Source: Beijerinckiaceae bacterium (GTDB taxonomy: Bacteria > Pseudomonadota > Alphaproteobacteria > Rhizobiales > Beijerinckiaceae). From it: a stretch of DNA of 64,000 nucleotides. The translations under genes and the position numbers were made by a program. Below, piece by piece: positions 36,486 to 43,702 of the stretch. Position 1 is the first letter of the stretch. Every line of letters starts with the position of its first letter. The stretch spans positions 153,099 to 217,098 of the forward strand of contig CANJNI010000002.1 in assembly GCA_947475995.1 (NCBI GenBank), in the 5' to 3' direction. The notes beneath the pieces are model-generated. The model searched no databases, was not told the origin of the DNA, and was given only the letters and a program-made list of their open reading frames with translations.

Positions 36486-37775
36486 CTATGCGGCGGGAGC
36501 CTTCCGGGTCTTCTTGCGCAGATCCTGTTCGATGTTGGCGATGAAATCCGCGATGCGCGGCGCGATCTCTGAACGGAACCGTGATCCGTTGAAAACGCCG
36601 TAATGCCCAACACCCTTCTGCAGATAGTGCACCTTCATGTGATCGGGCACGTTGCTGCACAGCTCCAGCGCCGCCTGCGTTTGGCCGACGCCGGATATGT
36701 CGTCGTTCTCTCCCTCGACGGTCATCACCCCGACCGTACGGACTTTAGAAAGGTCGACCGGCTGACCGCGATGCTTCATCTCGCCTTTCGGAAGCAGGTG
36801 ATGCACGAAGACCGTTTCAATTGTTTGCAGATAATATTCTGCGGTGAGGTCCATGACGGCCATGTACTCATCGTAGAAGTCGCGATGTTTCTCGGCCGAG
36901 TCGCCGTCGCCCTTCACGAGATGCTTGAACATCTCAAAGTGCGCGTTGACATGACGATCGAGATTCATCGCCATGAATCCTGAAAGCTGCAGGAAGCCCG
37001 GATAGACCTCTCGCCCCATTCCCGGATAGGGGAAGGGCACGGTCACGATACAGTTGCGCTTGAACCAGTCCGCGCCCCGCTCCTGGGCGAGCGCATTGAC
37101 GGCGGTCGGGCTCTTGCGGGTGTCGATGGGGCCACCCATCAGGGTCATGGAGGCGGGAGTGGCGCGATCGCCTCTGCTGTCCATCAGAGCCGCAGCAGCA
37201 ACCAGCGGAACGGACGGCTGGCAGACGCCGAGCGTATGCAACGGCGCGCCGCCGCTCGTGACGTGCAGATGTCGGCTGATGTCGATGAGATAGTCGATGT
37301 AGTCGTCAAGATCGAACCGACCCACCGGAAGCGGCACCATTCGGGCATCGACCCAGTCGGTGATGAACACTTCAAAATTGGGGAGAAAGGCTTCCACGGT
37401 CCCGCGCAACAGGGTTGCATAATGCCCCGACATCGGGGCCACGATGAGCAGGCGCGGCTGCGGCTTGGCCGCAGTCTTCAGGTCGCGTTCGAAATGGATG
37501 AGCTTGCAGAAGGGCCTCTCCCAGACGACCCGCTCTCTCACCGCTACCCGTTGACCTCCGACCAATGTGCTGGGGAGATCGAACGAGGGTTTCCCATACC
37601 GGCGGGTCAGGCGTTCGAAGAGTTCGGCCCCGGCCGCCACATTGCGCCCCGCTACCGTGTGGGTCAGCGGATTCAGGGGGTTTTTCAGGAGTAGACGCGC
37701 TCCCTCGGACCATGCACGAGCTGGCGCCATAGCCAGATGGGCCATTTCGTACATGTGATAGGAAAAGCGGTTCAT
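36486..37775 (-). CDS. phaZ: Intracellular polyhydroxyalkanoate depolymerase PhaZ
   Basis: A 429-aa alpha/beta-hydrolase from ATG 37775 (MNRFSYHMYEMAHLAMAP); an open upstream extension crosses the inverted repeats and is unlikely. The lipase-box equivalent has a cysteine nucleophile (GVCQPSVP), typical of the intracellular short-chain PHA depolymerase family. GGPIDTRKSPTAVN and the C-terminal HYGVFNG, supplying the catalytic His, are also diagnostic. It mobilises stored PHB granules. The C-terminal tail is basic. Three TTGCA-type motifs sit 12-60 bp upstream of the start and may be its operator. Confidence 0.92.
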   Translation of the reverse strand: MNRFSYHMYEMAHLAMAPARAWSEGARLLLKNPLNPLTHTVAGRNVAAGAELFERLTRRYGKPSFDLPSTLVGGQRVAVRERVVWERPFCKLIHFERDLKTAAKPQPRLLIVAPMSGHYATLLRGTVEAFLPNFEVFITDWVDARMVPLPVGRFDLDDYIDYLIDISRHLHVTSGGAPLHTLGVCQPSVPLVAAAALMDSRGDRATPASMTLMGGPIDTRKSPTAVNALAQERGADWFKRNCIVTVPFPYPGMGREVYPGFLQLSGFMAMNLDRHVNAHFEMFKHLVKGDGDSAEKHRDFYDEYMAVMDLTAEYYLQTIETVFVHHLLPKGEMKHRGQPVDLSKVRTVGVMTVEGENDDISGVGQTQAALELCSNVPDHMKVHYLQKGVGHYGVFNGSRFRSEIAPRIADFIANIEQDLRKKTRKAPAA

Positions 37776-37786
37776 GCGGCTACCCG

Positions 37787-37835
37787 TTGCAATGCGAAGG
37801 GATCGTTTCGCATTGCAGCATAGGGCGAGCTGCAA
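37787..37835. promoter_or_regulatory. TTGCA inverted-repeat cluster upstream of phaZ
   Basis: TGCAATGCGAA (37788-37798) and TTCGCATTGCA (37807-37817) form a perfect 11-bp inverted repeat with an 8-nt spacer. TTGCAG (37813-37818) and CTGCAA (37830-37835) form a second, overlapping pair with an 11-nt spacer. The cluster lies 12-60 bp before the phaZ start. PHB-responsive PhaR repressors of alphaproteobacteria bind TGC/GCA-type repeats, so it is a reasonable PhaR operator candidate. Confidence 0.55.
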
Positions 37836-37931
37836 ATCAAATCAGCAAAGCGGATAAGGTTTGCCGAATCCTAGTGCATGGAACCGCCCTCTCTGGAGTT
37901 TTCAGACAGAGGGTCGTCTCTGCTGCTCACT

Positions 37932-39221
37932 TCACAGCCATTTAGCGACGGCTTCAGCCGGGAAAATCTCTCGCCAGCTTTCGCCCTCCTGCAGGACGCG
38001 ATCGTAGGGGCGCGCGTTGCGATGGGTCGATGGATCAGCTCCGGGCGGCCGCTCGCCGCGCTCCACCTGCCGCGCGCCGTCGAGCAGCATGCGGCGTGTC
38101 GTGACGATCGCGCGGTCAGAGGTGCCCAGGAATTCCTTGGACCGGTCGACGATCGGCCCCATTCCTTCCTGAAGGGCATAATCCTGCGTGTTGATGCCTT
38201 TGATCCCCGAATAGGTTTTGTGTTTCTGCAACTCGCGGTCGATCATGTAGTCGTTAGAGGAGTTGCGCTTCAGCCTGTATGTGCCGGGGATCAGATCGTC
38301 CTTGCCGCGGCCCATGAAGGATTCCCAGCGCTCCACATAGTCGTTGGAAAATTGCACGCTCGGACTGTGCGCGCAGGTCCAGTTGTACACATAGGTGCGC
38401 TCGTCATCGATTGGCACCCAAAGGTGGCCGTCCATTTTTGGCGTCGCATGCGGGTCGTCTTTGCCGAGGCCCGCGACGAAGTTGACCGTGCTGGACCGCA
38501 TCTGCTGGTTTGGCATCATGAACTGGTACATACGGACATAACTCGTTCCATCCAGCAGCGAGCGCGTCGAGACGTAGTAATAGCCGTAGGGCGTTGTCTC
38601 TATCTCGAGTCGGGGCGCGCGGTCCTGGTTGCGCAAGGAATTCTTGTTTCCGATGAAGTCGTTATGGACGAACGATGAGTGGGCGGTGTCGAGGCCGCCT
38701 TCCATCGCCTGAAGCCAGTTGCAATCCTCGAACGTCTTGGAAACATGGCGATGCGTGCCGGGCGCTCTCATCCACTCATAGTCCGGCGGTTCGGGCATCG
38801 ACGCTTTTGGACCCATGTAAGTCCAGACGATTCCGGCCTTTTCGAACACCGGATAGGCGGCGATCTTCACTTTTGCCTGCAAGGGCGTTCCGGAAGGCTC
38901 TGACGGCATGTCGGTGCAGTCGCCGTGTCGGTCGAACTTCCACCCGTGATAGACGCAGCGCAGGCCGCAATCCTCGTTCCGACCGTAAAACATGGGAGCC
39001 CGCCGGGGCGGGCAATAGGCATCCAGAAGGCCCACGTCTCCATTGCTGTCACGGAATGCGATGAGATCTTCGCCGAGAAGCTTCACCCGGACAGGCGGAC
39101 AGTCTGGGTCGGGCAATTCTTCCGAAAGGAGCGCCGGCTGCCAATAGCGTCGAAACAATTCTCCGGCCGGCTTACCTTTCCCGACCAGCGTGACTCGATC
39201 ATTGTCTTCCGGTTTCAGCAT
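37932..39221 (-). CDS. Rieske non-haem iron oxygenase alpha subunit (phthalate dioxygenase-like), altered Rieske site
   Basis: A 429-aa protein with GGAGG upstream of ATG 39221. The N-terminal Rieske domain reads YCPPRRAPMFYG...LRCVYHGWKF. The second ligand pair C89-x2-H92 is intact, but the first pair, normally C-x-H, is C70-P71-P72: the histidine is replaced by proline. The Pro codon is CCC (39006-39008 on the plus strand reads GGG); one base change from CAC explains it. The catalytic domain keeps the mononuclear iron motif LDTAHSSFVHND. Without H72 a normal 2Fe-2S Rieske cluster should not form. Natural substrate is unknown; relatives hydroxylate or demethylate aromatic acids. Confidence 0.88.
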   Translation of the reverse strand: MLKPEDNDRVTLVGKGKPAGELFRRYWQPALLSEELPDPDCPPVRVKLLGEDLIAFRDSNGDVGLLDAYCPPRRAPMFYGRNEDCGLRCVYHGWKFDRHGDCTDMPSEPSGTPLQAKVKIAAYPVFEKAGIVWTYMGPKASMPEPPDYEWMRAPGTHRHVSKTFEDCNWLQAMEGGLDTAHSSFVHNDFIGNKNSLRNQDRAPRLEIETTPYGYYYVSTRSLLDGTSYVRMYQFMMPNQQMRSSTVNFVAGLGKDDPHATPKMDGHLWVPIDDERTYVYNWTCAHSPSVQFSNDYVERWESFMGRGKDDLIPGTYRLKRNSSNDYMIDRELQKHKTYSGIKGINTQDYALQEGMGPIVDRSKEFLGTSDRAIVTTRRMLLDGARQVERGERPPGADPSTHRNARPYDRVLQEGESWREIFPAEAVAKWL

Positions 39222-39408
39222 TCAATTCCTCCGTCCGAATTCGCAGGCTTCAGAAGTCCTGCAGCATGGATTGGATGGAAAAATGCCCTGTGCCCGGAAA
39301 GCCGCATTGATCGAAAACATTGTCTCGTGGGCCCCGACGGGGCAAAAGGTCACACGCGATAAAAAATCGGGAGACGTTGGTGAAATCTCTGCTCCTTGCC
39401 ACGATCCG

Positions 39409-40755
39409 ATGACGGACCTGGCCGATCTTGAGCTTGGCCGCAGGGCACGCAGGTTGCGCGTCGACACGTTGGTGCGGCTTCGATGGCTGGCGATTCTGGG
39501 CCAGTCGGGGGCGGTTCTGACGATTGAGTATGGCTTGGGGTTCGAGCTGCCGCTTGGACTTTGCTTTATCGCCATCGCGCTGTCGGCATGGCTCAATATC
39601 GCCCTGAGACTGCGGTTTTCGCTCAATCATCGGCTCGACGAAGGCCCCGCCTCGATCCTGCTCGCATACGATGTTCTGCAGCTGTCGGTGCTGCTCTACC
39701 TGACGGGCGGGCTCGAAAATCCGTTCTCGCTTCTCTTTCTGGCGCCCGTCATGATTTCGGCGGTGTCGCTGTCGGGTTTGCGGACCCTGATGCTCGGCGC
39801 CCTGATCGTCATCTGTGCAACGGTTCTGGCGTTCTGGCATTTGCCGCTTCCCTGGTATCGGGGCCAGGAGTTTCAGTTACCGATTCTCTATATCGCCGGC
39901 ATCTGGGTCGCGATCGTTCTCGGTTCAGGTTTCATTTGGGTCTATGCCTCGCGTGTTGCCGAGGAGGCTCGACTTCTGTCAGACGCCCTGGCGGCGACCG
40001 AACTTGTCCTCGCGCGAGAGCAACACCTTACGCAACTGGACGGGCTTGCAGCGGCCGCCGCCCACGAACTCGGCACGCCATTGGCCACCATCACCCTCGT
40101 GGTGAAGGATCTTGAATCGCACGGCCCTCCGGACGGCAATTTTCGCGAGGATGTCCAGCTGCTGTCGCAGGAAGTCCGCCGCTGCCGCACCATTTTGTCG
40201 AAGCTCGCTTCTCTGGGCGACGAGCGAGGCGGCATGATGGAAACACTCGGTCTGGGGCAATTGATCGAGGAAGTGGTGGAGCCGCAGCGGAACTTCGGTG
40301 TGGAGGTCGCTGTCCTCAAGTCCGGCGAAGGACCCGAGCCGGTCACAGCCCGCAATCCCGGCATGCTCTACGGACTGGGCAATCTGGTGGAAAACGCCAT
40401 CGACTTTGCCCGAACCGAGGTCCGGATCGAAGCTGAATGGAGTTCGACATCGGTGATGGTCCGCATCCGGGACGATGGTCCGGGATTCTCGCCCGACATC
40501 CTCGCTCACCTCGGCGAGCCCTATGTGACGACGCGCGGGCCGGCGCGCCGAGCGAAATCCGAGGAAGGCGGCTTGGGCTTGGGGCTCTTTATCGCCAAGA
40601 CCCTGCTGGAGCGCTCCGGCGCGGTGGTCACCCCTCGCAATGCCGCGCCACCCGGCCAGGGCGCATGTATTGAAATTCGTTGGCCGAAAGCGGCGTTCGA
40701 ACGTCCGCGGCCGCAGACAACCGCTCCTTCATCCGCGCTTGCGCTTCCAGCGTAG
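39409..40755 (+). CDS. regB: Redox sensor histidine kinase RegB/PrrB/ActS
   Basis: A 448-aa sensor kinase from ATG 39409 (MTDLADLELGRRARRL); the longer open frame reaches into the divergent Rieske gene. Six transmembrane helices lie in about residues 25-180. The quinone-sensing heptapeptide GGLENPF is at 100-106. The H-box AAAHELGTPLATI has H219, and C259 lies exactly 40 residues later, matching the RegB redox-active cysteine spacing. N, G1 and G2 boxes follow (NLVENAIDFA, DDGPGFS, GLGLGLF). It phosphorylates RegA, encoded 50 bp downstream. Confidence 0.94.
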   Translation: MTDLADLELGRRARRLRVDTLVRLRWLAILGQSGAVLTIEYGLGFELPLGLCFIAIALSAWLNIALRLRFSLNHRLDEGPASILLAYDVLQLSVLLYLTGGLENPFSLLFLAPVMISAVSLSGLRTLMLGALIVICATVLAFWHLPLPWYRGQEFQLPILYIAGIWVAIVLGSGFIWVYASRVAEEARLLSDALAATELVLAREQHLTQLDGLAAAAAHELGTPLATITLVVKDLESHGPPDGNFREDVQLLSQEVRRCRTILSKLASLGDERGGMMETLGLGQLIEEVVEPQRNFGVEVAVLKSGEGPEPVTARNPGMLYGLGNLVENAIDFARTEVRIEAEWSSTSVMVRIRDDGPGFSPDILAHLGEPYVTTRGPARRAKSEEGGLGLGLFIAKTLLERSGAVVTPRNAAPPGQGACIEIRWPKAAFERPRPQTTAPSSALALPA

Positions 40756-40805
40756 TGCTCCGATTGCGAAATCCGCGTGTTTCGCACTATTGAGGCTTGG
40801 GATTG

Positions 40806-41393
40806 ATGACAGACCAGAAAAACACGGCAGGTTCCATGGACAAGCCCATTCACAGCGTCGAGCATCTCGAAGACAGAACCCTGCTGATTGTAGATGACGA
40901 CAAGCCGTTCCTTTCGAGGCTGGCGCGCGCCATGGAATCCAAGGGGTTTCAGGTTTCGACTGCGGATTCCGTTGCGGACGGACACGCCGCAATCGTAAAG
41001 GCGCCTCCAGCCTTCGCGATCATTGATCTGAGGCTCGCGGACGGGAATGGTCTGGATGTGATTTCGGAACTCAAGTCACGACGGCCTGACTCGCGCGGAA
41101 TCATCCTGACCGGTTACGGCAACATCGTCACCGCAGTGACGGCGGTGAAACTGGGCGCCTTCGATTATCTCGCCAAACCGGCCGACGCCGATGAGATCTT
41201 TCATGCACTGATGGCGACCCGCCATGACAAGGCAGAAGTTCCGGAAAACCCGATGTCGGCCGACCGGGTGCGCTGGGAACACATCCAGCGCATCTACGAG
41301 CTCTGCGGACGGAATGTTTCTGAAACAGCGCGCCGCCTGAACATGCATCGGCGGACATTGCAGCGCATATTGGCTAAACGCGCCCCGCGCTGA
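40806..41393 (+). CDS. regA: Response regulator RegA/PrrA/ActR
   Basis: A 195-aa NarL-independent, Fis-type response regulator. The receiver domain has the acidic pocket VDDDK (29-33), phospho-acceptor D74 (IIDLRLADGNG), T102 and K124. The C-terminal Fis-like helix-turn-helix covers about 171-191 (VSETARRLNMHRRTLQRIL), a segment nearly invariant in the RegA family. It is a global redox regulator of respiration, carbon and nitrogen fixation genes. ATG 40806 is chosen; ATG 40836 and TTG 40797 are possible. Confidence 0.95.
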   Translation: MTDQKNTAGSMDKPIHSVEHLEDRTLLIVDDDKPFLSRLARAMESKGFQVSTADSVADGHAAIVKAPPAFAIIDLRLADGNGLDVISELKSRRPDSRGIILTGYGNIVTAVTAVKLGAFDYLAKPADADEIFHALMATRHDKAEVPENPMSADRVRWEHIQRIYELCGRNVSETARRLNMHRRTLQRILAKRAPR

Positions 41394-41873
41394 CTACGCG
41401 AACTCGTCACCGCATTCGGGGTCGCCGATCAGGTGAAGACGATCTGCGGCGAGCCGGGCAAACGCGAGCAGGAGCGAGCGCCGTGTCGCTCCTGCGAGCT
41501 TGTGAAGCTCGGGATCGCGCAACACGCTCGCGCCGTAAGCGTCCGCCATGATCAATCCGGCTTCTGCGGGGAAAAGCGATTCAGGAACCGTGGTCGGGGC
41601 CGCGAAATAGAGACGGTCGCAATGAGCCATGTAATCTTGCCATTTCTGATCCGACCGGAAATCCGCGACCGATGATTTTATTTCGACGATATGGATCGCG
41701 CCGTCGTTTCCTACTGCGACAATGTCGGCCCGTCGTCCGCCGGGAAGTGGCATTTCGCAGATTGTAGAGAAACCCTGCGCGCGCAGTAAGCGCCTCACGC
41801 CTCGGGCCACCATCAAGGCAGTTTCGGACTGGCGTCGGTCGATTGGAGCAATCAATTCAACAGGCCGCAGCAT
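41394..41873 (-). CDS. mmcB: MmcB-family DNA repair protein
   Basis: A 159-aa PD-(D/E)xK nuclease-like protein. The catalytic pattern is visible as RRADIVAVG...IHIVEIKSS (Asp, then E-x-K) near residues 47-68, followed by SDQKWQDYMAHCDRLYFA. MmcB of Caulobacter is a DNA-damage-induced protein of the mitomycin-catabolism-like/SOS set. It converges on regA with abutting stop codons and is 32 bp downstream of nothing else on its strand, so it is probably its own unit with a promoter in 41874-41905 or within the btuD 3' end. Confidence 0.88.
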   Translation of the reverse strand: MLRPVELIAPIDRRQSETALMVARGVRRLLRAQGFSTICEMPLPGGRRADIVAVGNDGAIHIVEIKSSVADFRSDQKWQDYMAHCDRLYFAAPTTVPESLFPAEAGLIMADAYGASVLRDPELHKLAGATRRSLLLAFARLAADRLHLIGDPECGDEFA

Positions 41874-41905
41874 ATTGGTCCCGTTATCGCTAGGCGCCCC
41901 GATTT

Positions 41906-42691
41906 TCAGGCTTCGGCAACTGGCGTCAACCGTCCTGACGCCATGACAGCCATCTCGTATCGCACGCCATACAACCGCTCCAGATGACCGCCTTCGACGA
42001 AATCCTCCGGGGATGCGTCGACAGCCATCCTGCCGCCCGACAGGCCAATGATGCGCGTTGCGTAGCGGAGCGCCAGCGCAACGTCGTGAAGCACGGCAAT
42101 TACCAGTCGGCCCCGGCCGGCCTCAAGTGCAAGAAGCCTCATGACGCTTGTCTGATGCGCCGGGTCAAGAAATGCCGTTGGCTCATCCGCCAACAAAATG
42201 GGGGCATTGACGGCCAGCGTTCGCGCCAGAACAACTCTGGCCCGCTCGCCGCCGGACAGTTCCGTGACAGGCCGGTTCTGAAAATCAAGCAGATCGCATT
42301 CGGACAATGCGCGATCAACCGCCTCGCGACCGCCGGAACGATTTGCATCCCCATGGGGAAGTCTCCCGAGGGCGACGATCTCCCGCACAGTCATCGGCCA
42401 CAATATGGTTCCGCCCTGCGGCAGATAGGCGATCGCTCTGGCCCTTGCGCGTGAGGGCATGGAACGGAGCGCCGCCCCGGTGGCTTCGATGGAGCCCGCC
42501 GAATCGAGAAGACCCGCCAACGCCCGCAACATGGTGGTTTTGCCAGCTCCGTTCGGGCCCAGAATGGCGATGAATTCTCCCGGCCGTCCTTCGACACAGA
42601 GGTTGTTCAACACGGGCGTTCCGCGGAACGAGACGCAGACGTCATCGGCTCGCAGCGCCGCCGGAGTCTGGTGAAGGAGGGCACGCTTCAT
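41906..42691 (-). CDS. Cobalamin ABC transporter ATP-binding protein (BtuD-like)
   Basis: A 261-aa ABC ATPase from ATG 42691, overlapping the permease stop by 4 bp; the longer open frame is not used. Walker A GPNGAGKT is at 45-52, the signature LSGGERARVVLARTL near 148, Walker B ILLADEPTAFLD, and the switch His in AVLHDVALAL. It belongs to the FecE/BtuD/HmuV family. Assignment to B12 rests on the riboswitch-controlled btuB upstream in the same transcript and on btuF and cobU nearby. Confidence 0.9.
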   Translation of the reverse strand: MKRALLHQTPAALRADDVCVSFRGTPVLNNLCVEGRPGEFIAILGPNGAGKTTMLRALAGLLDSAGSIEATGAALRSMPSRARARAIAYLPQGGTILWPMTVREIVALGRLPHGDANRSGGREAVDRALSECDLLDFQNRPVTELSGGERARVVLARTLAVNAPILLADEPTAFLDPAHQTSVMRLLALEAGRGRLVIAVLHDVALALRYATRIIGLSGGRMAVDASPEDFVEGGHLERLYGVRYEMAVMASGRLTPVAEA

Positions 42692-43689
42692 AAGTCGGCC
42701 CCGCCATGACTGCGACGGGCAAGAACCAGATAGGCAAAAAGCGGCGCGCCCAGCAGCGAAGTCAGCGCGCCGATTTTGATTTCTGTCGTCGATGGGATGA
42801 GTCTCACCGCAATGTCCGCGCAGGTAAGCAGGATCGCGCCGATCAGGCACGACGGCAGCAGAATGCGCCGCGGGTCCGCCCCGAACAATGATCGCGCAAC
42901 ATGCGGCGCGATCAGGCCTACAAATCCGATAGAGCCTGACACGGCGACGCTCGCGCCGATTCCGAGAGATACGGCAATGATGGTGCTCCACCGGGCGAAC
43001 TGGACAGAAACTCCCAGACTCGTCGCTGCGTCAGTCCCGAGCGCCAGCGCCCGATAGGCATTTCCATTCGCGAGCAGCATCGCGACCGCCAGCACCAGGA
43101 ACGGCAAGGACATCGCCACATGACGCAACGAGCGGTCCTCCAGCGATCCCATCAGCCAGAAGACGATTTCGGTGATGGCGAACGGGTTTGGCGACAGGTT
43201 GATCACCAGCGCGAGCGCCGCGCCGGCAAAACTGCCGATCGCAAGTCCAGCGAGGATGAAGCTCACGATGGACGCAGAGCGGCCCGCGAAAGCGAAAAGC
43301 AACAGGCTGGACAGGAGCGCTCCCGCAATCGCCGCCAGCGGCAGCCATAGCGAAAGTGCATCGGCGAATCCGAGGTACAGCACGATGACGGCGCCTAGCG
43401 CGGCTGACTGCGGCGCACCGAAGACAGCAGCTTCCGCCAGTGGATTTTGCATCAGGCCCTGAAGCGCGGCGCCTGCCATTCCCAGGAACCCGCCGATCGA
43501 AACAGCGAGAAGCATGCGGGGCAGCCGGATTTCGCGGACGATGAGCGTTGTCACTTCGTCCGAGCCCAAAAGTCCTCGCCATACTTCACTGGCAGAGAGG
43601 TGAGCTGCTCCGAGAAAAAGCGACACAAGGGCAGCGGCCGCCAGCATGGCGAGCAGCGTTGTCGACCCTCGTGATACGCCCGTCTTCAC
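42688..43689 (-). CDS. Cobalamin ABC transporter permease (BtuC-like, FecCD family)
   Basis: A 333-aa permease from GTG 43689, which has GAGG about 8 nt upstream; an upstream ATG would overlap btuB. About nine to ten transmembrane helices are visible. Family motifs are IRLPRMLLAVSIGGFLGMAG, LMQNPLAEAAVFG and the cytoplasmic loop GFVGLIAPHVAR. It forms the membrane channel with the ATPase encoded next. It starts 13 bp after the btuB stop. Confidence 0.92.
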   Translation of the reverse strand: MKTGVSRGSTTLLAMLAAAALVSLFLGAAHLSASEVWRGLLGSDEVTTLIVREIRLPRMLLAVSIGGFLGMAGAALQGLMQNPLAEAAVFGAPQSAALGAVIVLYLGFADALSLWLPLAAIAGALLSSLLLFAFAGRSASIVSFILAGLAIGSFAGAALALVINLSPNPFAITEIVFWLMGSLEDRSLRHVAMSLPFLVLAVAMLLANGNAYRALALGTDAATSLGVSVQFARWSTIIAVSLGIGASVAVSGSIGFVGLIAPHVARSLFGADPRRILLPSCLIGAILLTCADIAVRLIPSTTEIKIGALTSLLGAPLFAYLVLARRSHGGADL

Positions 43690-43702
43690 GCAGTTTCCTC
43701 GC

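Noticed and set aside
39250..39840. A 196-codon open frame antisense to the start of regB
   Set aside because: Arg/Gln-rich shadow translation, overlapping the membrane domain of the real kinase gene.
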